Source: Rhizobium sp. BK316
GTDB taxonomy: Bacteria > Pseudomonadota > Alphaproteobacteria > Rhizobiales > Rhizobiaceae
DNA: 64,000 nt
Assembly: GCF_014193695.1 (NCBI RefSeq)
Contig: NZ_JACHZR010000002.1
Location: forward strand, 186,001-250,000
Reading direction: 5' to 3'
Below the pieces are notes generated by a model. That model had not been told where the DNA came from, searched no databases, and saw nothing but the letters and a program-made list of their open reading frames with translations. The position numbers and the translations under genes are program-made. This document shows positions 8,702-15,343 of this stretch, piece after piece; the first letter of the stretch is position 1, and each line of letters opens with the position of its first letter.

Positions 8702-9802
8702 TCACGCTTTCTTGAGCATCCGGGCCACAAGTGCCGCAAGTTCTTCGATCTCGATGTTCGGTACGCCGTTGCCAATCGTTTCGGCCTTCAACCCGGTGAT
8801 AATCTCCCCCTGCCGATTGGTCGCCACCGTGCCGTAACTGTTAAGCGTCGTCGCCACCCGCTCATGGCCGAGATTCTGGCTCCAGGCCTTGAATTCTTCC
8901 GGTGTGCGGCAGCGCCGTTCGCCCAGCATGGCGAGCGTGTTCCGCAAGCTGTGCGGATTGGCATAGGGCAGGCCCGCCGCCTCGAAGGCGCTTTTGAAGA
9001 TGCGCCGGATGGCGGATGCGTTCTTCCAGTGATCGCGCGAAAGCCCGACGGCGCCGAACAGGCCGGCATTGGTGAGCGCGACCTTCGTTGCCGGAAATAG
9101 CGGATCATCCGGGCCGAACCATAGCTTACCTTTCAAATGGTCGATCCAATCGCCAAGCACCGCTTCGACGTCTTCACCGACGGGGAAGAAGAAGGTGGTG
9201 AAGGTCTTGCGGCTTTTCGTCCTTACGTCGCGCGCATCCTGAAACACGCTTCGCGCTTCAAGATCGACATGCTTCAGCCGGAAGGACGCCACCGCATTGT
9301 CGCGCGCGCCGGTCAGAAGCGTAAAGGCGACAATCGCCCTGTCGCGCTTCTCTACGTCGCTGCCATCAGGCATGGCGAAGATGACATGCCGGACCTGCTC
9401 CACCGTCGGCACCTTCTTTTCGCGCCGCGCCGTGGCAATGCGGCTGTCATTGGCGCTCGGATTGAAATAGTCGGCATCGGCATAGGAAATCCGTGCCTTG
9501 TAGCCCGGTTGTCCGGCAAGCCAGAAGACGAAGGCTTTGAGCGCCATCAACCGCGAATGGATCGTCGCCTTGGACAGCGGATTGCCGGTCGTGGCGTTGC
9601 GCTGTTGGTAGAGGTGAGCCTTGAAGCCCTTGGCCTTCTCAATATGAAACTTGGCAAAATCCTGATAATTCGAATACTGCTCGAAAGCCGCGATAGATGC
9701 CGCGACAAGATCCACGCTGCTCACGTCCATCCGCTTCGCTTCCTTCAGATAATCGAAATAGCGGCGCTTGATCCGCTCGTTTTTCGGGTGGTGCTTTTTC
9801 AT
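8702..9802 (-). CDS. Tyrosine recombinase / site-specific integrase (second in island)
   Basis: A 366-aa phage-integrase-family protein. The N-terminal half resembles a SAM-like core-binding domain (SVDLVAASIAAFEQYSNYQDF). The C-terminal half has the catalytic set: Arg in LLTGARDNAVASFRLKHVD, H-x-x-R in NPHSLRNTLAMLG, the second His in NLGHERVATTL, and the Tyr nucleophile in NSYGTV. It is unrelated in sequence to the P4-type integrase at 11689-12882. It overlaps the HTH/CxxC gene by 4 bp and precedes mod by 62 bp, so it is probably co-transcribed with the R-M genes. Its target is unknown: DNA rearrangement inside the island or former mobility of a nested R-M cassette are both possible. Confidence 0.9.
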   Translation of the reverse strand: MKKHHPKNERIKRRYFDYLKEAKRMDVSSVDLVAASIAAFEQYSNYQDFAKFHIEKAKGFKAHLYQQRNATTGNPLSKATIHSRLMALKAFVFWLAGQPGYKARISYADADYFNPSANDSRIATARREKKVPTVEQVRHVIFAMPDGSDVEKRDRAIVAFTLLTGARDNAVASFRLKHVDLEARSVFQDARDVRTKSRKTFTTFFFPVGEDVEAVLGDWIDHLKGKLWFGPDDPLFPATKVALTNAGLFGAVGLSRDHWKNASAIRRIFKSAFEAAGLPYANPHSLRNTLAMLGERRCRTPEEFKAWSQNLGHERVATTLNSYGTVATNRQGEIITGLKAETIGNGVPNIEIEELAALVARMLKKA

Positions 9803-10281
9803 CTCTTCAGCTCCTTCTCGAAGTGATCATTGCAACGGGGATTGTTCATCTCGTTTAGGCGTGGATCACCTTGGGGAAATGAAACCGCTGTTTGGCGCTC
9901 CAGAAGAGCCAGCTTCGAGGCGCTGAAGTTCTTGTGCATGATCGTGTCGCAATCCTCGCAGATTGCGCTGAGCTGCCCGCTAAAGGCCGTGCGCGGCGTG
10001 TAGTCGATCAATCCACCGGCAGCGGCTTTCGGTTCACGGCAGCGGAAGCAGAAGAATTCGTGATGCCCGCATCGCTGTCTCGTACTGTCCCGCTTGTCGA
10101 GGAAGGCGCGCAAATCACTGCCCAGGATCAGGAAGGGCCGTTGGTCGGCAAGGTGCGGCAATCCCGCCTTCAGCCATCGCCGCACGCTGCCCTTCGCCAC
10201 GCCAAGGACAAGGGCCGCTTCCTCGATCGTGTAACTGTAGTGCTGCTTGATCGCCCGCCGGTTCGGGCGACGCCCGGCCAT
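9799..10281 (-). CDS. HTH DNA-binding protein with CxxC pairs
   Basis: A 160-aa protein. Residues about 15-62 read as a MerR/excisionase-like helix-turn-helix (YTIEEAALVLGVAKGSVRRWLKAG ends the recognition helix). A Cys cluster follows (Cys71, Cys78, Cys81, Cys108, Cys111) that could bind zinc. The start abuts the alpA-like stop with no gap, and the stop overlaps the tyrosine recombinase start by 4 bp. The context suggests a recombination directionality factor or accessory DNA-binding partner of the recombinase. The family is not named here; the DNA-binding role is inferred from the HTH pattern. Confidence 0.72.
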   Translation of the reverse strand: MAGRRPNRRAIKQHYSYTIEEAALVLGVAKGSVRRWLKAGLPHLADQRPFLILGSDLRAFLDKRDSTRQRCGHHEFFCFRCREPKAAAGGLIDYTPRTAFSGQLSAICEDCDTIMHKNFSASKLALLERQTAVSFPQGDPRLNEMNNPRCNDHFEKELKR

Positions 10282-10488
10282 TCACCGGCCTCCGCTGTCG
10301 ATCAGCGATCGAATGTCTTCCACCCGCCAAGCGGTGATGCGCGGGCCAAGCTTTACCGGCTTCGGAAACCGCCCGTCCTTGATGCCGGCCCACCAGGTGG
10401 ACTTGCTGACAGGGATTGGCCCGTTCGGCGCGATGATTGCGGAAAGCCGGACGAAGCCGGTCGTGGGGAAATGGGTGTTGTTCGGCAT
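10282..10488 (-). CDS. alpA: AlpA-family phage-type regulator / excisionase-like protein
   Basis: A 68-aa protein starting MPNNTHFPTTGFVRLSAII. The pattern FVRLSAIIAPNGPIPVSKSTWW...GRFPKPVKLGPRITAWRVEDIRSLI is typical of AlpA/excisionase proteins with a winged HTH (GRFPxPxKLGxRxxxW). The frame is open to 10584, but a GAGGTGG ribosome-binding site lies just upstream of the ATG at 10488, and homology also begins there. Such proteins control island excision and integrase expression. It is followed directly by the HTH/CxxC gene and is probably the first gene of the alpA-HTH-recombinase-mod-res run. Confidence 0.85.
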   Translation of the reverse strand: MPNNTHFPTTGFVRLSAIIAPNGPIPVSKSTWWAGIKDGRFPKPVKLGPRITAWRVEDIRSLIDSGGR

Positions 10489-10590
10489 GGTGCCACCTCG
10501 TCTTGGTTGAAACGAGATGGTTTTAAGTCGGCCGATAGTGGGCTTGGCCGAATTCGGGAACAACAAACCGAAATCGGTTTTCACGAATCG

Positions 10591-11607
10591 CTATTCGGAA
10601 TTGTCTTGCAGCAAGACCTTGGCTTCATTCAGAAATTTCCGAACAGTATCTTCATCGATCCGCAAACCGATTTCTGTGACGGCGCCTGCGATGTTGGTAG
10701 TCGCGCTGTTCTTTAGTTTCGTGGGGTCGAATTGATACTTCTTCATCGCCATCGCCAGAATCATTTTGAGCATGCTTTCGCGCTCGCGCGGTGGAGTCGG
10801 CTTTTGGTTCCCGGGCTCGGATGACAGTTCTGCCAGCTTGGCATGAAGCTCGGTATTCTCTTCCAGTAGGGCGAGCGCCGCATCGCGAATACTGGATAGC
10901 TCGCCTTGGGCCTGGTCTACTTGCATGCGCAACTCGGTCTCCGTTCGATCGTGCTCCACGACAAGGCTCTCTAGAAAGGTCGCCAGAGTGTCGAATTCGG
11001 TTTTCCAATCGGCAATCTGTCGCCCACGGGCTTGCACAGCCTCGATCGCCTTAGGATGCATCTGAAACCCCGTTCTTAGCGCCCACGCGATGAAAAACTC
11101 CGGCGTGTTTTTCTCCAATAACTGGCCGGCCTCGGTCGCTCGCCTGATAAGTTCCATTTGCGCGCAGAAAGAACCCACAAAGATCGAATTCGTTGCGTAG
11201 GGCCGCAAACTCTGCAAATTGACGAGATTGGGTTCTTTGCCGAATGATATGGCCGCCGCTTCCTCCGGCGTCCAATAGGATATTTTCGACCAGTAATCCC
11301 AGTTCGCTTCCGCGATGCGCTTATTGAAGAAGCGCGAGGCATCTAGCCTATTCGCCATCTCAATTTGCTCTTCGAGGAATTTCTGAATCTGCTCTTCCAG
11401 AATTTCATTGAAGCGTTCGATGGAAAGACTCTTGCCGAGAGTATCGATGAAGCGATCCGCAGCGTCTTTTGCAACTTCGTAACGCTGCTTATGTTCGGGA
11501 TAGGTGTTCCAATATTCCTGATTTGCGAAAATGCGCTGGTCAGGAAAAAGCCGGTCAATCACAAATCCGATAGGATCGCGTTCCCAGGCTGGCAATTGAT
11601 CTTCCAT
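10591..11607 (-). CDS. Island protein of unknown function, coiled-coil containing
   Basis: A 338-aa soluble protein with no recognised enzymatic motif. Visible parts: a charged helical stretch (residues about 60-90, EILEEQIQKFLEEQIEMANR), a central YWTPEEAAAISFGKEP motif seen in other mobile-element proteins, a long predicted coiled coil (about 205-265, ending in LLEENTELHAKLAELS), a short linker, and a compact C-terminal region starting ERESMLKMILAMAMKKY. It sits alone between the integrase and the alpA-like gene, with a gap on both sides, and has lower GC than the chromosome. It could be a regulator, an abortive-infection type protein or cargo; the sequence does not decide this. Confidence 0.65.
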   Translation of the reverse strand: MEDQLPAWERDPIGFVIDRLFPDQRIFANQEYWNTYPEHKQRYEVAKDAADRFIDTLGKSLSIERFNEILEEQIQKFLEEQIEMANRLDASRFFNKRIAEANWDYWSKISYWTPEEAAAISFGKEPNLVNLQSLRPYATNSIFVGSFCAQMELIRRATEAGQLLEKNTPEFFIAWALRTGFQMHPKAIEAVQARGRQIADWKTEFDTLATFLESLVVEHDRTETELRMQVDQAQGELSSIRDAALALLEENTELHAKLAELSSEPGNQKPTPPRERESMLKMILAMAMKKYQFDPTKLKNSATTNIAGAVTEIGLRIDEDTVRKFLNEAKVLLQDNSE

Positions 11608-11688
11608 TCCGCCGAATCCGATTGCTGATCGGTGGCATTATGTGCCCAAAGTCCTCGGCAGTGGAGTCATGCAACCCTAAAGCGGCTG

Positions 11689-12882
11689 TTATCCCAGAAT
11701 TTCGCGCAGTCTTTCTATTTCGCCGGCCCACCAATCGGCCATCTTTACCCGCTCTTCCCAATAGAGCGCCCGGTGATAGGCCTTGCGTACCTCGTCGGCG
11801 CCGACATGGGCCAATTCCGCCTCGATCGCATCCGGCGCCCATTTGCCGCTTTCGTTCAGCAATGTGGATGCGCTGGCCCGGAAGCCGTGGGACGTCGCTT
11901 CGTGTTGAGTGAAACCCATCCGGCGAAGCGCGCTGTTCATCGTGTTTTCGCTCATTGTGCGGGTGCGCGACGTGACGGCGGGGAACAATAGCTTCCCGTC
12001 ACCGGTCAGCATGCGCAACTCTTCGAGGATTGCCAAGGCTTGGCCCGACAGCGGCTTGCGGTGCTCGCGGCGCATCTTCATGCGAGACGCCGGCAGCGTC
12101 CAGATCGCCTTGTCAAAATCGATTTCGCTCCATTCGGCTTGGCGAAGCTCGCCGGGCCGGGGATAGAGAAGGGCCATCAATTGCAGCGCCATGCGCGTTT
12201 CCGGCATGCCCTCATAGGCCCAGATTGCGCGAAGCAATCCGCCGAACGCCTTCTTGTCGGTGACCGCGGCACGATGCGAGACAACCGGCGCCGTCAATGC
12301 GCCCTTCAAACCAAACGTCGGGTCGTTGTCGGTGCGCGCCGTGGCAATGGCGTAGCGGAAAATCTGCCCGATGGTGGAGCGCACGCGCCGGGCGGTTTCA
12401 TAGTTGCCCTTGGCTTCGATCCTTCGCAACGGAACAAGGATTTCGGCGGCGGTGATTTCGGAAACCGGCCGCGAACCAATGTCGGGCATGGCGAGACCAA
12501 GCAGCCATTCCTTCTTGTTCCGGGTCGTGTCGGCCTTCCCCTCTTTCGCAATCTTCAAAAGGTATTCTTCCGCCACTGCCTTGAAGGTGACGGCATTGCT
12601 GGCTTGTTTGGTGATGCGCTCCAGTTTCGCATGATGCGAAGGGTTGATGCCCTTGGCCAGCAGCGCCTTAGCGTTTTCCCTGAGCCGGCGGGCATCGGCA
12701 AGCGTCACGGCCGGATATGAGCCCAGCGCCATCGTCTGTTGTTTGCCGTCGAAGCGATAGGACAAACGCCACAGCTTCGAGCCTTTCGGCGAAAGCAGAA
12801 CATGCAGCCCGCCGCCGTCGCTATGCTTTGTTGGTTTTTCTGTTGGTTTCAGGGCCTTTAGGGCGGTGTCGGTGAGCGCCAT
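11689..12882 (-). CDS. int: P4-type tyrosine integrase of the tRNA-Leu island
   Basis: A 397-aa integrase with the N-terminal DUF4102-like domain (MALTDTALKALKPTEKP, SDGGGLHVLL), a core-binding domain and an intact catalytic domain: Arg in YPRPGELRQAEW, H-x-x-R in SHGFRASASTLLNE, and the C-terminal AELAHVGADEVRKAYHRALYWEERVKM with the Tyr nucleophile. It inserts DNA into the 3' end of the neighbouring tRNA-Leu. The frame is open far upstream, through the tRNA to 13485, but the conserved protein begins at MALTD (12882); MPTDF (12912) is an alternative start. No strong ribosome-binding site is visible for either. It lies 195 bp from the tRNA 3' end. Confidence 0.93.
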   Translation of the reverse strand: MALTDTALKALKPTEKPTKHSDGGGLHVLLSPKGSKLWRLSYRFDGKQQTMALGSYPAVTLADARRLRENAKALLAKGINPSHHAKLERITKQASNAVTFKAVAEEYLLKIAKEGKADTTRNKKEWLLGLAMPDIGSRPVSEITAAEILVPLRRIEAKGNYETARRVRSTIGQIFRYAIATARTDNDPTFGLKGALTAPVVSHRAAVTDKKAFGGLLRAIWAYEGMPETRMALQLMALLYPRPGELRQAEWSEIDFDKAIWTLPASRMKMRREHRKPLSGQALAILEELRMLTGDGKLLFPAVTSRTRTMSENTMNSALRRMGFTQHEATSHGFRASASTLLNESGKWAPDAIEAELAHVGADEVRKAYHRALYWEERVKMADWWAGEIERLREILG

Positions 12883-12945
12883 GTTGGTATCCAGCCGGAA
12901 ATCTGTTGGCATCGGGTCAAGCCGCTGTTGGCATTTTCTGCCAAG

Positions 12946-12967
12946 CACCAACGATGCTACCAACAAA
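12946..12967. repeat. Candidate integrase arm-type sites, right end
   Basis: CACCAACGAT at 12946-12955 and TACCAACAAA at 12958-12967 repeat the 12-bp-spaced pair found at the left end of the island (4267-4288) in the same orientation. They lie about 110 bp inside the tRNA att core and upstream of int. CTGTTGGCAT also occurs twice nearby (12903 and 12925, 22 bp apart), overlapping the 5' part of the int leader. Confidence 0.5.
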
Positions 12968-13006
12968 ACTTTCGGATGCAACGGGACGTCACTGGACGTT
13001 AGACAA

Positions 13007-13030
13007 CAAAAAAGCCCGGAAAACCGGGCT
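13007..13030 (-). terminator. Rho-independent terminator downstream of tRNA-Leu
   Basis: On the minus strand a 7-bp stem AGCCCGG/CCGGGCT with a TTTT loop is followed by TTTTTTG. It ends the tRNA-Leu transcript. It lies inside the island side of the att core, so the element appears to supply the terminator for the tRNA it entered. Confidence 0.8.
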
Positions 13031-13076
13031 CTTTGCTTTGCTTTTGGACCATCTGGGACGGTCTGAAACGGGAATT

Positions 13077-13095
13077 TGGTGCCCAGAAGAGGACT
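13077..13095. repeat. Proximal attachment site in tRNA-Leu 3' end
   Basis: TGGTGCCCAGAAGAGGACT, the last 19 bases of tRNA-Leu on the complementary strand, is repeated with one base missing at 4190-4207. It covers the CCA end, acceptor 3' strand and part of the T-arm, the usual crossover region for P4-type integrases. Confidence 0.85.
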
Positions 13096-13161
13096 CGAAC
13101 CTCCACGCCTCGCGGCACAGGTACCTGAAACCTGCGCGTCTACCAATTCCGCCATCTGGGC
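13077..13161 (-). tRNA. tRNA-Leu (anticodon CAG)
   Basis: An 85-nt class II tRNA. The acceptor stem is GCCCAGA/TCTGGGC, the D-arm contains AATTGGTAGAC, the anticodon stem CAGGT/ACCTG encloses loop TTCAGGT with anticodon CAG, and it has a long variable arm (TGCCGCGAGGCGT) and T-arm GAGGTTCGAGTCCTC. CCA is encoded. The 3' end serves as the attachment site of the 8.9-kb island and is intact after insertion. Confidence 0.97.
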
Positions 13162-13329
13162 GACGGAGAGCCATGTACGGGGGTCGCTCTTTGCTGTCAA
13201 CAGGGTTTTTGAAGTTTTCCTGACAGTCTGTGAAAAAGCTTCACGAAGCTGTGGTCGCGTGCCACGGGTCAGTGGATGGCGTGGCCCGTTTCTCCACCCT
13301 ATATAAGGGACATTGGAAAGGAACGCACC

Positions 13330-13737
13330 ATGTTCGACCTTCGCCCCGCTCTTCTTGCCGGTTTGCTTGTGGCAGTGCCGTTGGCCGGGGCCAATGCCGC
13401 CTCGCCATCGCTGGGGCCTGTCAATACGCAGTCGACGATCTGCGATTATCGCGGCTGCTTCGGCTTTGGTCCGCAGCAATGGCATCGCCCGGCCTATGTC
13501 CAGCCGAACTATCGCCCGCCGAATGCCGCCGGCCCGAAATATTACCAGCCGCCCGGCCAGTTACCGCCACGGCTGACCTACGATCCGCCGCCGGCGCCGC
13601 GTGTGCAGCCGTCGGCTGACAATCAGACCCGCCATCAGCAATGGTGCCGAAACGAATACCGCTCCTACAATCCGCGAACGGATCGTTTCCTGACCTATGA
13701 AGGCATCTACAAGACCTGCAACTCGCCTTATAACTAA
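13330..13737 (+). CDS. BA14K family secreted protein
   Basis: A 135-aa exported protein. Residues 1-24 form a signal peptide (MFDLRPALLAGLLVAVPLAGANA). A Pro/Gln/Tyr-rich linker follows, and the C-terminal BA14K domain HQQWCRNEYRSYNPRTDRF...YKTCNSPY has its two conserved cysteines. The family is known from a Brucella immunoreactive, lectin-like protein and is common in Rhizobiales; the biochemical role is not established. The start at 13330 has GGAAAGGA upstream; the longer frame from 13276 is less likely. It is divergent from tRNA-Leu and convergent with the next gene, with a 3-bp gap. Confidence 0.85.
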   Translation: MFDLRPALLAGLLVAVPLAGANAASPSLGPVNTQSTICDYRGCFGFGPQQWHRPAYVQPNYRPPNAAGPKYYQPPGQLPPRLTYDPPPAPRVQPSADNQTRHQQWCRNEYRSYNPRTDRFLTYEGIYKTCNSPYN

Positions 13738-13740
13738 GTG

Positions 13741-14034
13741 TCAGCTTTCCAGCGAAGCGCGATCGGTATGCCCGAGATCGCGATCGGGCTCGATGATGTC
13801 GCGCACGCGCTGCTTGAGTTCCTTCGGCCCCGGAAAACCGCCGTCGCGCTTGCGCTCCCAGATTAGATCGCCATTGACGCGGATTTCGAAATTGCCGCCG
13901 GTGCCGGGAATGAGCGCCACCTCGCCAAGGCTGTCGGTAAAAGTCTGCAGCAGTTCCTGCGCCATCCAGGCGGCACGCAGCAGCCAGTTGCACTGAGTGC
14001 AGTAGAGGATCGTCACGCGGGCTTTCTCGGTCAT
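13741..14034 (-). CDS. SelT/SelW/SelH family thioredoxin-like protein
   Basis: A 97-aa Rdx-family protein. The N-terminus MTEKARVTILYCTQCNW carries the CxxC redox motif at the position that is Cys-x-x-Sec in selenoprotein W, and VNGDLIWERKRDGGFPGPKELKQRVRD is the typical C-terminal half. A thiol-redox role is expected but the substrate is unknown. AAGGAG lies upstream of the chosen ATG at 14034; the longer frame to 14085 has no support. Confidence 0.88.
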   Translation of the reverse strand: MTEKARVTILYCTQCNWLLRAAWMAQELLQTFTDSLGEVALIPGTGGNFEIRVNGDLIWERKRDGGFPGPKELKQRVRDIIEPDRDLGHTDRASLES

Positions 14035-14219
14035 CGGAATCTCCTTCATCCCAGGGGATCTAGAGACTCGCAAACGGCGCTGCAATGCGCCTGGCGCCGA
14101 ATCAGCGGACAGAAAGTTCGGATTCAGTCTTTTTTGATAATTTTCCGTTAGCTATTCCGGATTGGTGTTTTCCCGAAATGGCTGAGGCACCCTGGTTCTT
14201 GTTTTGCGTAACGGTGCTC

Positions 14220-15269
14220 ATGCGTTCCACGGCTATCCCAGCGATCCTTCTTGCCTGCCTTGCTCTGGCGGGCTGCTCGTCGGCTTCCGGTCCGGAGAAT
14301 CTTGCCGCCGGCGTCACATCGAAGCCTTCCAAGGAAATCACGGCTTCCGTCACCCCGCCGCCGGCACCTGTGCCGCAGGCCACAGTCGCCGCGATCGATG
14401 CGGACGATGCCACTCCGCAGACAAGCCTTGCCTGGGGAGCCCCCGTGCCGGAGTCCAGGGCCTTCTCGGCAGTGACGCCTTCAGCCACATCGCAACCGGG
14501 TATGCCGGTTCCAAGCGATCGCCCCGTCGAATTCGCCATGGCGGCGGCACCCGCTATCGAGCCGCCGACCCGTGGCCGCTCACGCGTCTACGGCTATGGT
14601 TTCCGCGATGCCAAGCCGATCAATTTTGGCAGGACCTCGCCGCGCAAGCTGGCCGTCCACGGCGTCGACGTTTCCCGTTGGCAGGGTGACATAGATTGGC
14701 AAACGCTCAGAACCCGCGGCGCGAACTTCGCCTTCATCAAGGCGACCGATGGCGGCGACCATCTGGACCCGATGTTCAAGACCAACTGGCGGCGCGCCAA
14801 GGAAGCCGGCATCAAGCGCGGCGCCTATCATTTCTTTTACTGGTGCCGCACCGCCGGCGAGCAGGCCGACTGGTTCATCCGCAACGTCCCGCGCGATCCG
14901 GATGCGCTGCCGCCGGTCATCGATGTCGAATGGAACGGTGAATCGAGCTGCAAGGTGAAGCTTTCGCGCGCCCGCGTGCTGGAAAAAATGCAGGTCTTCA
15001 TGGAGAAGATCGAGCGGCACTACGGCAAGCGCCCGATCATCTACACGGCTCCGGATTTCTATGAGGACAATCTCGAAGGCGCCTTCCAGAACTATCACTT
15101 CTGGCTGCGCGCGGTGGCCGAGCATCCGTCGAAGGTCTATCCGGGCCGCAAATGGCTCTTCTGGCAATATTCCGGCTCCGGCCTCTCGCACGGCGTCGAA
15201 GGCCGCATCGACCTCAATGTCTTCCGCGGCAGCGAGGAAGAATGGCATCGCTGGGTAGCCGGCCTCTGA
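14220..15269 (+). CDS. GH25-family lysozyme-like lipoprotein
   Basis: A 349-aa exported peptidoglycan hydrolase. The start MRSTAIPAILLACLALAGCSS gives a lipoprotein signal with lipobox LALAGC, so the protein should be anchored in the envelope. A 120-residue Pro/Ala-rich linker precedes the GH25 (muramidase) domain: HGVDVSRWQGDIDW, FAFIKATDGGDHLD, GAYHFFYWC, and the acidic catalytic motif PPVIDVEWN. It probably cleaves the MurNAc-GlcNAc bond in cell-wall turnover. The open frame from 14085 adds 45 residues with no signal sequence, so the start at 14220 is preferred. Confidence 0.88.
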   Translation: MRSTAIPAILLACLALAGCSSASGPENLAAGVTSKPSKEITASVTPPPAPVPQATVAAIDADDATPQTSLAWGAPVPESRAFSAVTPSATSQPGMPVPSDRPVEFAMAAAPAIEPPTRGRSRVYGYGFRDAKPINFGRTSPRKLAVHGVDVSRWQGDIDWQTLRTRGANFAFIKATDGGDHLDPMFKTNWRRAKEAGIKRGAYHFFYWCRTAGEQADWFIRNVPRDPDALPPVIDVEWNGESSCKVKLSRARVLEKMQVFMEKIERHYGKRPIIYTAPDFYEDNLEGAFQNYHFWLRAVAEHPSKVYPGRKWLFWQYSGSGLSHGVEGRIDLNVFRGSEEEWHRWVAGL

Positions 15270-15289
15270 GAATTTCACCCTGTACAAAG

Positions 15290-15324
15290 ATGCCGCAGAA
15301 CTGACGATGGCAGCCCTGCGGCAT
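15290..15324. terminator. Hairpin between convergent genes
   Basis: ATGCCGCAG (15290-15298) pairs with CTGCGGCAT (15316-15324), a perfect 9-bp stem between the ends of the GH25 and methyltransferase genes. There is no U-run, so a role in termination or transcript stabilisation is only likely. Confidence 0.45.
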
Positions 15325-15343
15325 TCGTCTCCGACCGCAAGGA

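Larger units (their letters stand above)
4190..13095. mobile_element. Genomic island in tRNA-Leu(CAG) carrying a type III R-M system
   Basis: An 8.9-kb element bounded by a direct repeat of the tRNA-Leu 3' end. The copy at 13077-13095 lies inside the tRNA; the copy at 4190-4207 differs by one missing C. A P4-family integrase gene sits next to the tRNA, the usual arrangement for tRNA-targeting islands. Paired 10-bp sequences lie just inside each end, spaced 12 bp (4267-4288 and 12946-12967), and are candidate integrase arm sites. All seven genes are on the minus strand. Cargo: an unknown 338-aa protein, alpA-like regulator, HTH/CxxC protein, second tyrosine recombinase, mod and res. The boundaries are read from sequence; mobility is inferred. 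Confidence 0.88.

Noticed and set aside
12829..12855. Another ACCAACA-type repeat pair inside the int gene
   Set aside because: It encodes the conserved KPTEKPTKHSDGG section of P4 integrases, so codon constraint explains it.
11689..13485. A 598-codon minus-strand frame running through the tRNA-Leu gene into the integrase
   Set aside because: The conserved integrase begins at 12882; upstream codons are the complement of the tRNA and BA14K regions with no homology or ribosome-binding site.
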